Under the pieces are notes generated by a model. It made no database searches. It had not been told where the DNA came from and worked only from the letters and a program-made list of their open reading frames with translations. A stretch of DNA of 64,000 nt. Origin: Halogranum gelatinilyticum. Lineage in GTDB: Archaea; Halobacteriota; Halobacteria; Halobacteriales; Haloferacaceae. The first letter of the stretch is position 1, and the number at the start of each line of letters is the position of its first letter. Of this stretch, positions 1 through 7,595 are shown piece by piece. The DNA is taken from contig NZ_FNHL01000002.1 of the NCBI RefSeq assembly GCF_900103715.1, positions 496,001 through 560,000 of the forward strand, written 5' to 3'. The position numbers and the translations under genes were made by a program.

Positions 1-39
1 CAAAGAGCCTGTGTGTTTCGATGGGCTCTGACAGCCGCG

Positions 40-567
40 TTAGAGCAGCTCGTCGGCGATGATCTCGTACCCTGCCTCGCGCAGGCGGTACTCGTTCGGC
101 ATCGAGGCGATGCGAAGCACTCGATGACCGACAGCAGCGTTCACTCGCCGCGTGACCAGACTCCACCGGACGATCTCGTCGTCGGTGAAGCTGACCGACA
201 CGCCGTGTCGGTTACACACCTGGCTAACGATGGTTCGAATCTCACTGGGCGTAACTGCGGTGACTTTCTCGCCCTTGTCCTCGTCTGCTTCGTCGTCGAG
301 GATGAAACTCGTCTCACCGCCCTGCTGGGTCTTCTTGAGGTAACCGTCCTCTTCGACGATTTTGTTGAGGAGCGAGGTCGTCGTCTGGAGCGTGTCCTCT
401 TCCTCGTCGTCGTCCTCGTCGATGTGTTCGCTCACGTCGTTGTAGTAGAGGTGAGCGTTCAGCTGGCTGCGTGCGAACTCGGTGTTCGGAAGGTCGGCCG
501 CGATGACCTTCAGCAGCTTCGTTCGTTTCTCAGTCAATTCCTCGGTCGGGGTGGGATCTTCACTCAT
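40..567 (-). CDS. Acidic protein of unknown function
   Basis: A 175-residue soluble protein that I do not recognise. The ATG at 567 (MSEDPTP) is preferred over one five codons upstream because haloarchaeal proteins often begin this way. Residues about 50-58 are almost all Asp/Glu. The rest is charged with no membrane segment, and residues 105-175 look like a compact globular domain. It lies at the left edge of what looks like an accessory region, so it may belong to an integrated element. The reading frame is clean and acidic, which supports a real gene; its function is unknown. Confidence 0.6.
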   Translation of the reverse strand: MSEDPTPTEELTEKRTKLLKVIAADLPNTEFARSQLNAHLYYNDVSEHIDEDDDEEEDTLQTTTSLLNKIVEEDGYLKKTQQGGETSFILDDEADEDKGEKVTAVTPSEIRTIVSQVCNRHGVSVSFTDDEIVRWSLVTRRVNAAVGHRVLRIASMPNEYRLREAGYEIIADELL

Positions 568-876
568 TGCTGTAGCTCCCACGCCCGATTGACGACAGAT
601 TCAAGAAGCCGCCCACCAAATCGACTGATGAGCGGTGACAGTCCTGACTGTCGCCCGTCGGGCGTGCTGTTGTTGACCCGGCATCCAAGCCAACTTCCAC
701 ATTACCCTGGATGCAAACGGGTCCCGCGTCCGACTGCTTCTACGACGACCAACTTTGTCTGCACCTAGCTCTATCTAACTCCCCCCACTTAGTATTACCG
801 CAGCAACACCTACGACATCCACCAAAATGGTTAACAAGATAGCCCAATTAAACAATAGCATAGGTGGATACCGACT
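568..876. other. Intergenic gap between divergent genes
   Basis: This 309-base spacer separates two divergently read genes. Its right part (about 770-875) is clearly AT-richer than its left part. It carries an AATTAAACAAT stretch near 844 that could be a TATA element, and an AGGTGG ribosome-binding-like sequence at 863-868 ahead of the ATG at 877. Short reading frames here resemble no known protein. No tRNA or repeat is visible. Confidence 0.5.
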
Positions 877-1533
877 ATGGACGAGACAAAACAAATGATG
901 CCTTCGGATGATCGGGATAGGGGAATACTCACTCCAGATGATCGTAAGTTCCTGAAGGGAAAGAAAGAATTCTCGAGTGAACAATCTGAGCGGGATGCTC
1001 GCTACAGGATACGTAAGAGGGTCAAGAATTCGATATTGGACTTCAGTATCCTTCTACATCACCTTGACGAGAGAGATCGAAAGCAGGTATTCTCGAAGCA
1101 TATGGCGAAGTCTTCTGATGATGAGATATCTAGCGAGAAGCTACGCGAATTTGTTGAATCAACTATGTTCTCGCAAGGGATTTCCGACGCAATTTCTCTA
1201 CTATATCTGGGCGTCAGCGATGCTGGCGATTCATTTGAGGCGGTTCTCAAAGAAGGAGTTGCTGGTGCTGAGGAGAGTAAGGGATACTTGGTTGACAGCG
1301 TCTCGGTCGATATCGATGTTTCTCGTGGGAAGCCCGACATGGAAGATCTTGTTTCGAAGTTGAATAGTGGCGAACCCTTATCCGAAGAAGAGATTAGAGC
1401 AGTCATCAACTCTGGCCAATTTGACATCGATGCCGAGTCGCTTGATATGCTTCTCCAGCAGATATCATCTCAATTATCCGTAGAGTCTGAGGATGTCGAG
1501 ATTAATCTGAATTACGAACCAGATGACGAATAG
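877..1533 (+). CDS. Low-GC hypothetical protein
   Basis: A 218-residue acidic protein with no membrane segment and no family I recognise. A ribosome-binding-like AGGTGG precedes the ATG. The N-terminal 60 residues are charged and probably flexible. The middle (about 100-150) has hydrophobic helices, and the C-terminal third is rich in Glu/Asp/Ser. Codon use is much less GC-biased than in the housekeeping genes further right, which suggests transfer. It converges on the TGT-like/nuclease cassette, with 9 bases between the stop codons, so it may be a passenger of the same island. Confidence 0.6.
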   Translation: MDETKQMMPSDDRDRGILTPDDRKFLKGKKEFSSEQSERDARYRIRKRVKNSILDFSILLHHLDERDRKQVFSKHMAKSSDDEISSEKLREFVESTMFSQGISDAISLLYLGVSDAGDSFEAVLKEGVAGAEESKGYLVDSVSVDIDVSRGKPDMEDLVSKLNSGEPLSEEEIRAVINSGQFDIDAESLDMLLQQISSQLSVESEDVEINLNYEPDDE

Positions 1534-1542
1534 CGGTTAACT

Positions 1543-2814
1543 CTACGATGTCGTAGTGAGTGAGTAGTCAGACAACTCGCGCTGCTTCTCCTCTTCGACG
1601 TAGTGTTCTATCGCCGTTGCCCATTTCCGCAGGTGGTTCGCATTTGCAGCGTGGTCGGTGTCGTCCAACGCTTCCTGATACTTGTCGTCGCCGTCCCATA
1701 GTTCTCCAACGAGGTCATCGAGCGTCTCATTCGTGACAGTCTCGCGATGCCCGTCTCTGGTTGTGATATAGTGTTGGGCTCGAGCTTTGCGATCATCTGC
1801 GAGCTGGAATATGTCGCTCCAAGAGTTCATGACCGGGTCGCAGGCTTGACACTCACAGAGCGGGTCATCAAAGTCCGTGCCAAGGTCTTCGACGTCGTAG
1901 ACGTTGAGGAACTCCTTCACGGGGTTGTAGTAATATCGAACACTGTCACCACTGCCACCACCGGAGTCCGTTTTTTCCGATTTAGACTCGCCATGCTCGA
2001 TTCCAAAGCTTACACCACGGAGACCGAAGAAGGCCATTAGATTAGCGAAGTAGTCACTGTACATCATGTGCGGATCAACTCCTCGCTGGGAGACCCGTTC
2101 AACCAAGTCGAGAGCTTTGCAGAGTTCCCCGATAGAAACATCTCGCTTATCGAATCCATCAATCCACAGGAACACCTCTCGAACCGGAGCCTCCTCCACT
2201 GCACGTACAATCTCTCTTCTGTTGCTCTCGGTATGGATGAAGGATTTATCCACGTAGAAGCAGGGCTTGACGGGACAATCACTGTATTCGGCCGCGTAGT
2301 TGATAATCTCCTCATTCGCCCGGATATCTGGCCGACTATTGATCTTAACGTACCAAGGAACCAGGGCTCGAGGAGTTAGACTGGCAACGCTGTCGAGGTA
2401 GCGTCCTAGCTTGTTTTCGCTGGCCTCATCCAGCAAATCCAGTTGCAGGTCGCACGACTTCTCGATTATCTTCTTCTGGTCTTCGCGACTGAAGTCGAAG
2501 TAGTTGAGGTTGCTCCGATTTTCCAGCACGTCAGAGATTGGTGGCCCGTAGTATTCTGCCAGGTTACTCGCCCACGAGCGAAGCTCTCCGTTCGACTTTC
2601 GAAAGTTGTCTCCCTTCCTGAACTCGGGGAGGTACGGTTGAACGTAGAAGTCTATCTGCTGTTCCGGTTGGAGGTTGGACAGCGTCCCAGCGATCTTGTC
2701 TGTCTCTGTAACGACGAAATGAGACGAAACTATGAGAGAATCGTAGTAGGGTGCAGCACGCTCAATTTCTTTGTACTCGCCGAAGGTGTAGTAGTGGAGG
2801 CTATTTTCGAACAT
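1543..2814 (-). CDS. TGT/DpdA-like zinc-binding TIM-barrel protein
   Basis: This 423-residue protein carries Cys320, Cys322, Cys325 and His348. The spacing CxCx2Cx22H matches the zinc site of the tRNA-guanine transglycosylase (TGT) superfamily. Upstream, a YSDYFANLM...GLRGVSFGIEHGE stretch (about 252-276) resembles a late beta-alpha unit of a TIM barrel. TGT-fold enzymes exchange guanine for a 7-deazaguanine in tRNA; the DpdA branch does so in DNA. The ATG at 2814 overlaps the nuclease gene by 14 bases, so the two are translationally coupled. The superfamily assignment rests on the zinc motif. Base-exchange activity and a DNA target are inferences, and I could not place the catalytic aspartates. 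Confidence 0.6.
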   Translation of the reverse strand: MFENSLHYYTFGEYKEIERAAPYYDSLIVSSHFVVTETDKIAGTLSNLQPEQQIDFYVQPYLPEFRKGDNFRKSNGELRSWASNLAEYYGPPISDVLENRSNLNYFDFSREDQKKIIEKSCDLQLDLLDEASENKLGRYLDSVASLTPRALVPWYVKINSRPDIRANEEIINYAAEYSDCPVKPCFYVDKSFIHTESNRREIVRAVEEAPVREVFLWIDGFDKRDVSIGELCKALDLVERVSQRGVDPHMMYSDYFANLMAFFGLRGVSFGIEHGESKSEKTDSGGGSGDSVRYYYNPVKEFLNVYDVEDLGTDFDDPLCECQACDPVMNSWSDIFQLADDRKARAQHYITTRDGHRETVTNETLDDLVGELWDGDDKYQEALDDTDHAANANHLRKWATAIEHYVEEEKQRELSDYSLTTTS

Positions 2815-3196
2815 GGTTGCGGACGTATTCCTGCACCCGAGATTTCGCGTGTGTGCTAGGATCATTCCGCACAGGAGGTGATAAGCATTTCACATGAGTT
2901 CCTACTGATAGAAGACCTATCGGTGAATCATCAATCCGAGAGACGAGATCGTCGGTGATGTTCTCTTCCCAAACCGATAGGTAAGAGAAGTCCACGACTG
3001 AGGTGTTTCTCTCGGCTTGGTTGATTCCTCGCTTGAAGTCTCGAGATTTCAGTTCCACAGCGACCGTGGTATTGCCCTGTAAGGCGACGATGTCGATAGG
3101 GATAGAGTAGAGACGTGCCTCTGTTGCAAATTGGTACCCTTCTTCGCGGAGGTAGTCAGCGACAATGCCCAGTTGATATTTTTCCGACCAGTACAT
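2801..3196 (-). CDS. PD-(D/E)XK-type nuclease-like protein
   Basis: A 131-residue protein with a compact restriction-endonuclease-like core: Glu26 in TEARLY, Asp35 in IPIDIVAL, the VAVELK strand giving Glu48-x-Lys50, then Gln60 in the following helix. This is the usual E...D...ExK...Q layout of the PD-(D/E)XK fold seen in Holliday-junction resolvases and restriction enzymes. It sits between the YwgA-like gene (8-base gap) and the TGT-like gene (14-base overlap), so all three are probably one transcript. It could cut DNA according to base modification. Substrate and specificity cannot be read from the sequence. Confidence 0.65.
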   Translation of the reverse strand: MYWSEKYQLGIVADYLREEGYQFATEARLYSIPIDIVALQGNTTVAVELKSRDFKRGINQAERNTSVVDFSYLSVWEENITDDLVSRIDDSPIGLLSVGTHVKCLSPPVRNDPSTHAKSRVQEYVRNHVRK

Positions 3197-3203
3197 CAGA
3201 GAC

Positions 3204-3710
3204 CTACCCCAGAACGTCTTCCTTGATTTTCGACTTGTCGGTGTACTCTGGGTATTGCTCGTAAACGTACTCGAGGAGGTCGTCTAACTCCAGGTCATTG
3301 TATTTCTCGACGAGTGTCTCCAGATCTTCCTTCGTCTCGGGGTCAAGAACAGCGTCCAGCTCTTGGCTGATTTTGCGGCCTTTCTCAGTTATCACGAACT
3401 TCTTTCCGGCATGGTTGCTCCGATCCTCGGAGTCTCGGATGTAGTCATAGTCTTCGTCGGATTCAATTTCTTCGATGGCACCCAGAGAGATGAGGAACTC
3501 CAACGCGTCGAATGCACCTTCCGAAAAGGGACCGTAGTGGTAAGACTCGAATTCGAACGTGATGTCTTCGTAGAGGTTACTGAACTCGCTCTCGTGTTCG
3601 ATGAGGAAGAGTAGCTTCTGTAGGCGTGTGGTTCCCTCGATCTCGTCGGCATATCGGAAGAGCAGAAATGCGACGTCCTCTCTGCGGTCGATATCGTCGA
3701 TATTAGCCAT
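3204..3710 (-). CDS. YwgA/DUF4065-like helical protein
   Basis: A 168-residue protein starting MANIDDIDRRED. Residues 29-38 (RLQKLLFLIE) and 57-63 (YHYGPFS) are the hallmark of the YwgA/DUF4065 (Panacea-like) group, whose members appear in prophages, toxin-antitoxin pairs and defence islands. A winged-helix-like segment follows (about 64-125), then an acidic helical tail. It is the first gene of the cassette with the nuclease and TGT-like protein. By analogy it may be a regulator, antitoxin or specificity partner. The start at 3710 is chosen because an in-frame codon 32 residues upstream would add an atypical extension. Confidence 0.55.
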   Translation of the reverse strand: MANIDDIDRREDVAFLLFRYADEIEGTTRLQKLLFLIEHESEFSNLYEDITFEFESYHYGPFSEGAFDALEFLISLGAIEEIESDEDYDYIRDSEDRSNHAGKKFVITEKGRKISQELDAVLDPETKEDLETLVEKYNDLELDDLLEYVYEQYPEYTDKSKIKEDVLG

Positions 3711-3872
3711 ATCAAGCCTAATAGGGCGAGTATGGAATAGTGTTGTGGAGTGTGAATGTACGTTCTTCAATCTATTATATGGTGTCAATTGTGAACCGGT
3801 CCCCATCAGTCACTCGGGGTGAAAGCCCGTGAATACGTAATCAATTAAGTCCTACTTCATTGACTCTGGAAC

Positions 3873-4817
3873 CTACCACTCCTCTTCACGAACTGCTGTG
3901 TCTGGATCCATTTGCACATGACGTACTTGAATGTCTGGTGGGTTGGGGGAATTTTCTATTTGAGCCTTAGTGGCACCCATTTTAATCGCTGTTTCAAGAG
4001 ATGTTCTACCCTTGATTGGAACTATGAATTGGACGACTTCGGTCGAATAATTTGATCCATCCACTCCCTGATATTCAAGTCCTATCGAAAACGAATACAC
4101 ACCTATCCCAGACACCTCATGTAATTTCTGTGATATTAGCTCAAAAGCCCATGGTGAAAATCTATCGTTGCCATGTCCATATTCCTTTTTGACCAACACA
4201 CTTGGAGATATGATGAAAATATTCGACTGCTTAGGATGGAGATAGTTATCATCTGCTTGATACCAATCTAATTCACTTTCATCAAGAGTAACATCCTCAG
4301 TATGAGGTTTGAGAATCATGTCGTCTGATTTTGTATGTGGTGTGATCTTCACACGAATGTTGCTCGCAGGGCCGGTACCAATGTTCGAAATCTTCAGTTT
4401 AAATTGGCTACTTGGTTCGCTGTAAGGCCTTAATTTATCAACTACAAGATTCGGCTTTTGATTCAATGATAAGATTTCTTTTTGATCTCTCTGAATCTCG
4501 CTCTGGGAATCAAGAAGCGAAGTTTGTTTCTCTTGGAAGGAGGCCTGATCAGATAGTGACTCTGCTTGTGCAGAAAGGGCAGCCGCCTGATCGCTTAGGG
4601 CATCGGCTTGCTCTTGTTGTGTCTGTCCTGAACTCCAATACAGATACAAAAGCCCTAGGGTAAGGGTAGCGTCAATAATAATGCCAAATAGTTGGATTTC
4701 ATCCCCTTCCGGTGCCAACATTAGGATTAATATTGAAAGAATATAGAAACAGACCGTAGATAAGGCAAGAGCGAAGCTAGCATATACAAACTTATCAATT
4801 ATGTCTTGAATTTTCAT
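3873..4817 (-). CDS. Membrane protein with coiled-coil and soluble domain
   Basis: A 314-residue protein. Two transmembrane helices (about 12-35 and 45-63) are followed by a coiled coil (about 64-115) built from ALSDQA/ALSAQAESLSDQA repeats, then a beta-rich soluble domain of about 200 residues. The start at 4817 is supported by a CATATATG box about 28 nt upstream. Base composition is strikingly AT-rich and Lys/Asn/Ser use is higher than in neighbours, so the gene is probably of foreign origin. Similar two-TM plus coiled-coil designs occur in stress- or phage-related membrane sensors, but I recognise no family and assign no function. Confidence 0.65.
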   Translation of the reverse strand: MKIQDIIDKFVYASFALALSTVCFYILSILILMLAPEGDEIQLFGIIIDATLTLGLLYLYWSSGQTQQEQADALSDQAAALSAQAESLSDQASFQEKQTSLLDSQSEIQRDQKEILSLNQKPNLVVDKLRPYSEPSSQFKLKISNIGTGPASNIRVKITPHTKSDDMILKPHTEDVTLDESELDWYQADDNYLHPKQSNIFIISPSVLVKKEYGHGNDRFSPWAFELISQKLHEVSGIGVYSFSIGLEYQGVDGSNYSTEVVQFIVPIKGRTSLETAIKMGATKAQIENSPNPPDIQVRHVQMDPDTAVREEEW

Positions 4818-4841
4818 TAGAGGAGAAATTATAAGCATCAC

Positions 4842-4850
4842 ATATATGCC
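4842..4850 (-). promoter_or_regulatory. TATA box of the coiled-coil membrane gene
   Basis: CATATATG lies about 28 nt upstream of the ATG at 4817 on the minus strand, the spacing expected for a leaderless haloarchaeal transcript. It favours that start over the GTG/ATG codons at 4841 and 4838. Confidence 0.45.
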
Positions 4851-4948
4851 TGTTTGTCACACAGTTGTGAGCTGGTTTTCACGCCAGCATATATTGATAT
4901 CACAACTGAATTGTGGTCAATGAATTCACTTTTCCACTGAGGTTTTCA

Positions 4949-5284
4949 TTAAACAAACCCAGCCCACTCACTCGGTCTCACTTTATCCGGTGGCCGCGGT
5001 CTCGGCATCGGCCGCATCAACTCCGCGTTCACCTTCCCCTCGAGGTACAACTCGCCCCACACAGTAATCTCGAAGTGATCTGCATCGGCATCGTCGGAGA
5101 TCGGCGCGACCATCCCTGCGTGAGACAGTACACGACACCGCTCTCGCACGCGACGAGCTGAAGCGTCGGCACTCAACTCACGCGAGATGAACTCGGGTGA
5201 GCAGAGGCCTTCAGCTTGCAGCATCTCCAGTATCCGGTCATCTACAGCATTCTGCCACCGACCACTCTTCCTCGGAGCCGACAT
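4949..5284 (-). CDS. PhiH1-repressor-like winged-helix protein
   Basis: A 111-residue DNA-binding protein. Residues about 10-60 (AVDDRILEMLQAEG...RVRERCRVLSHAGM) form the helix-turn-helix of the phiH1-repressor-like family that is common in haloarchaeal proviruses. Residues 61-85 give the wing with FEITVWGELYLEG, followed by a Pro/Arg-rich tail. It lies 11 bases after the related gene at 5296-5595 in the same direction, a tandem repressor pair. It probably helps control the opposing recombinase operon through sites in the 5.6-5.8 kb spacer. Confidence 0.7.
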   Translation of the reverse strand: MSAPRKSGRWQNAVDDRILEMLQAEGLCSPEFISRELSADASARRVRERCRVLSHAGMVAPISDDADADHFEITVWGELYLEGKVNAELMRPMPRPRPPDKVRPSEWAGFV

Positions 5285-5295
5285 TGATAATTTTC

Positions 5296-5595
5296 CTACG
5301 AACCGGATTCAGCGACGCCATTGCTGTTTCCGTTATCGCCTTCATCTTCAACAGCGTTTACCGGACGGTCCTGCTCAGCATCCCACTCGCCGTCGAGATA
5401 CTGTTCACCCTTCTCGGTGATGATGTAGACACCGTTGCCGAGAGCGGTGAGCATCCCATTTTCGGCCAGTTTTTTCAGACGACGAGATACGTGGGCGCGA
5501 GATACGTGGATGAATCCGCTATCCGCCAACTGCTTCGGAGAGCCAGAACCCTCCTCACGAATCACCTCGAGGATTCTGTCGTCCCAAATAGTCAT
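5296..5595 (-). CDS. PhiH1-repressor-like winged-helix protein
   Basis: A 99-residue regulator beginning MTIWDDRILEVIREEG, the typical opening of the family. The helix-turn-helix covers about 1-50 and the wing reads GNGVYIITEKGEQYLDGEW, with an acidic tail. The ATG at 5595 is preferred over 5616 because the upstream TTTATT near 5630 is then at promoter distance. It is divergent from the zinc-finger/PadR/integrase operon. A perfect palindrome at 5696-5711 lies in the shared spacer. It is likely the repressor of the integrated element, or of its own promoter. Confidence 0.75.
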   Translation of the reverse strand: MTIWDDRILEVIREEGSGSPKQLADSGFIHVSRAHVSRRLKKLAENGMLTALGNGVYIITEKGEQYLDGEWDAEQDRPVNAVEDEGDNGNSNGVAESGS

Positions 5596-5695
5596 CCACG
5601 AACCCGAATGTCGCATTAGATGCGAATAAACACGGGCGTTGGGTATACAATTGGTTTCCTACCGATAGTATTCGGGCATACTGTTACGACACGTC

Positions 5696-5711
5696 GTTAC
5701 ATATATGTAAC
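5696..5711. promoter_or_regulatory. Perfect 16-bp palindrome, likely operator
   Basis: GTTACATATATGTAAC is perfectly self-complementary and lies in the spacer between the winged-helix pair and the recombinase operon. Just upstream at 5683-5700 is a second GTTAC copy, with an ACGAC/GTCGT inverted pair inside. The central ATATAT could also serve as a TATA element, so binding of a dimeric repressor here would block transcription. Confidence 0.55.
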
Positions 5712-5775
5712 AACGGTTCTACAGCGTAGATGCGGAGTTGTGAGACGAGCTGACGGCTGGTGATGATTTTGTAGG

Positions 5776-5808
5776 CCCCGCGGTGGTGCTGGAACCACCA
5801 CCACGGGG
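5776..5808 (+). other. GC-rich hairpin upstream of the zinc-finger gene
   Basis: CCCCGCGGTGGTG (5776-5788) pairs with CACCACCACGGGG (5796-5808) with a single mismatch and a 7-nt loop. It sits 18 nt before the start codon at 5826, in the probable leader of the zinc-finger/PadR/integrase operon. It could limit translation or transcription of that operon; no known riboswitch is recognised. Confidence 0.45.
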
Positions 5809-5825
5809 AAGCTCCGTCAACCGCT

Positions 5826-6242
5826 ATGACGGAAATTAAGACCGCGGGATTGCAGTCCCGCACGACAGTGGAGGCACCGCCCTTTGATAAGAGCGACGAC
5901 GCTGACTGCGCAGTCTGTGGCATCCGACCAGCCGAAGGGCTGGACGCACGGACCCGCGAGGGCGTCTGTTCTACGTGTGCGCGTCTCCGGTGCGACGGAG
6001 GACGCGACGAGTACGACTTCTTCGACCTCGAGGGAGAGACAGAAATCGACGTCCGGTGTACCACACCGTGTGGCGCGCCGGACCTCTGCGACGGCTGGAA
6101 CGAGACCGTCGAACTCGACGAACCAGCGTACATCGACGAGAACGAGCGCGTTCACTTCCCCGGCTTCGAGTGGCAGTGTCCCGAGTGTGGGAACCCGTAC
6201 GAGTTCGTCGTCAACGGTGTGGAGGTGAGCAACCTTGTCTGA
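5826..6242 (+). CDS. Zinc-ribbon protein of integrated element
   Basis: A 138-residue protein with several cysteine pairs. Cys28/Cys31 and Cys48/Cys51 form a treble-clef or HNH-like zinc knuckle, CTTPCGAPDLC follows in the middle, and a CPEC pair lies near residue 121. No catalytic residues are evident, so it is best read as a small zinc-binding, probably nucleic-acid-binding protein. It is the first gene of an overlapping operon: its last codons overlap the TTG start of the PadR gene by 8 bases. Such proteins are frequent in haloarchaeal proviruses and plasmids. Confidence 0.6.
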   Translation: MTEIKTAGLQSRTTVEAPPFDKSDDADCAVCGIRPAEGLDARTREGVCSTCARLRCDGGRDEYDFFDLEGETEIDVRCTTPCGAPDLCDGWNETVELDEPAYIDENERVHFPGFEWQCPECGNPYEFVVNGVEVSNLV

Positions 6243-6582
6243 AGCCACGCAGTCCCGTGAGGAACTGTTGGTCTCCGACCTCACCGCGTTCCAGACTAAC
6301 GCACTGTACGTTATCGCAGGTGAAGAGGACACTGAGCAGTGCTACGGGCTGGAAATCATGCGGCGTCTCAGAGAGGTCTACGGTAGGGTCATTCACCACA
6401 GCCGCCTCTACACGAACCTCGAGAGACTCGTCGACGATGACTTCGTCGCCAAAGGTCAACTCGACGAGCGCACGAACTTCTACGTCCTCACCGAGAAGGG
6501 ACAGTACGCGCTTCGTGAATACCTCGAGTGGCAGGCTCGTCACTTGGGTCCAGAAGTTTCCGAGGAAGGTGACGACGCATGA
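6235..6582 (+). CDS. PadR-family winged-helix regulator
   Basis: A 115-residue protein. FQTNALYVIAGEED...CYGLEIMRRLREVYG opens a PadR winged helix, and YTNLERLVDDDFV...RTNFYVLTEKGQ is its recognition helix and wing (about 18-95). The start is TTG at 6235, inside the preceding gene, because no ATG gives the full first helix. It overlaps the recombinase gene by 4 bases (ATGA), so the proteins are coupled. It probably regulates excision or integration of the element. Confidence 0.75.
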   Translation: MSEATQSREELLVSDLTAFQTNALYVIAGEEDTEQCYGLEIMRRLREVYGRVIHHSRLYTNLERLVDDDFVAKGQLDERTNFYVLTEKGQYALREYLEWQARHLGPEVSEEGDDA

Positions 6583-7595
6583 CCGACGACCTCGAGCCGC
6601 TCAAACCCCGCGAGGCGGTGAAGATGTATCTCGACTCTCGACGCAACGAGGTCAGCGACCAGACGCTGCAGTCGCACGACTATCGACTCCAGAAGTTCGT
6701 CGAGTGGTGCCAGGACAACGAGATTACCAACATGAACGACCTCGGCGGCCGCGACCTCCACTTCTTCCGCGTTCACCGCCGGGAGGAGGACGGGTTGAAG
6801 CCGGTCACGATGCAGGGACAGCTCTCGACACTCCGGCGGTTCCTGCAGTTCTGTGCGACGGTCGACGCCGTCGACTCCAACCTCGCCTCGAAAATCATCC
6901 TCCCGCGGCTCAAGCGCGGCGAGGAGGCTCGCGACATCAAACTCGAGCCCGACCACGCTGAAGCGATTCTCGAGTGGCTCGACACGTACCACTACGCGAG
7001 CCGGAAGCACGTCGAGGTACTTCTCGCGTGGCACACCGGGATGCGTATCGGTGCGATGCACGCCATCGATGTCGACGACGTCGACTTCGAGGACCTCTGC
7101 ATCGAACTCCGCCACCGACCGGAGAGCGACACGCCGCTGAAGAACGGTATCGACGGCGAACGTGACATCAGTATCACGCTGGAGATCGGGCAGGTGCTCC
7201 ACGACTACCTCGAGGTCAACCACTTCGACGTGACCGACGAGTTCGGACGGAAGCCGTTCCTCTCGTCTTCACACGGCCGCGTCTCGATTTCGAACATCCG
7301 CGGTGACTTCTACGCGTCCACTCGCCCCTGCAATTGGGGGAACTGTCCGCACGGACGCGAGCTCGCCGAGTGCGAGGCCATCAACCGTACCTCGGCGAGT
7401 CGCTGTCCGTCGTCTGTGAGTGCTCACCCGATTCGTCGTGGGTCAATCACTCACCAACTACGGCAGGACATCCCGACCGACATCGTGAGCGGCCGCGTGA
7501 ACGCGACGCCCGAGATCATCGACAAGCACTACGACCGTCGGACGAAGCGCGACCGGATGGAACAGCGTCGTCAGCACCTGGAGAAGCTGGAGTGA
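6579..7595 (+). CDS. Tyrosine recombinase (XerC/D-like integrase)
   Basis: A 338-residue site-specific recombinase. The N-terminal SAM-like core-binding domain covers about 5-110. The catalytic domain shows Arg156 in HTGMRIGAM, His283-x-x-Arg286 in HPIRRGS and the nucleophile Tyr318 in KHYDRRT. A Cys-rich insertion (Cys251, 256, 265, 276) lies between the beta hairpin and the HxxR box and may bind zinc. It is the last gene of a three-gene overlapping operon at the right border of the accessory region. It would cut and join the attachment site by a 3'-phosphotyrosine intermediate. All catalytic residues look intact. Confidence 0.85.
   Translation: MTDDLEPLKPREAVKMYLDSRRNEVSDQTLQSHDYRLQKFVEWCQDNEITNMNDLGGRDLHFFRVHRREEDGLKPVTMQGQLSTLRRFLQFCATVDAVDSNLASKIILPRLKRGEEARDIKLEPDHAEAILEWLDTYHYASRKHVEVLLAWHTGMRIGAMHAIDVDDVDFEDLCIELRHRPESDTPLKNGIDGERDISITLEIGQVLHDYLEVNHFDVTDEFGRKPFLSSSHGRVSISNIRGDFYASTRPCNWGNCPHGRELAECEAINRTSASRCPSSVSAHPIRRGSITHQLRQDIPTDIVSGRVNATPEIIDKHYDRRTKRDRMEQRRQHLEKLE

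Noticed and set aside
775-984. 69-residue minus-strand frame across the start of the 877 gene
   Set aside because: It overlaps the ribosome-binding site and start of the better supported gene and resembles no family.
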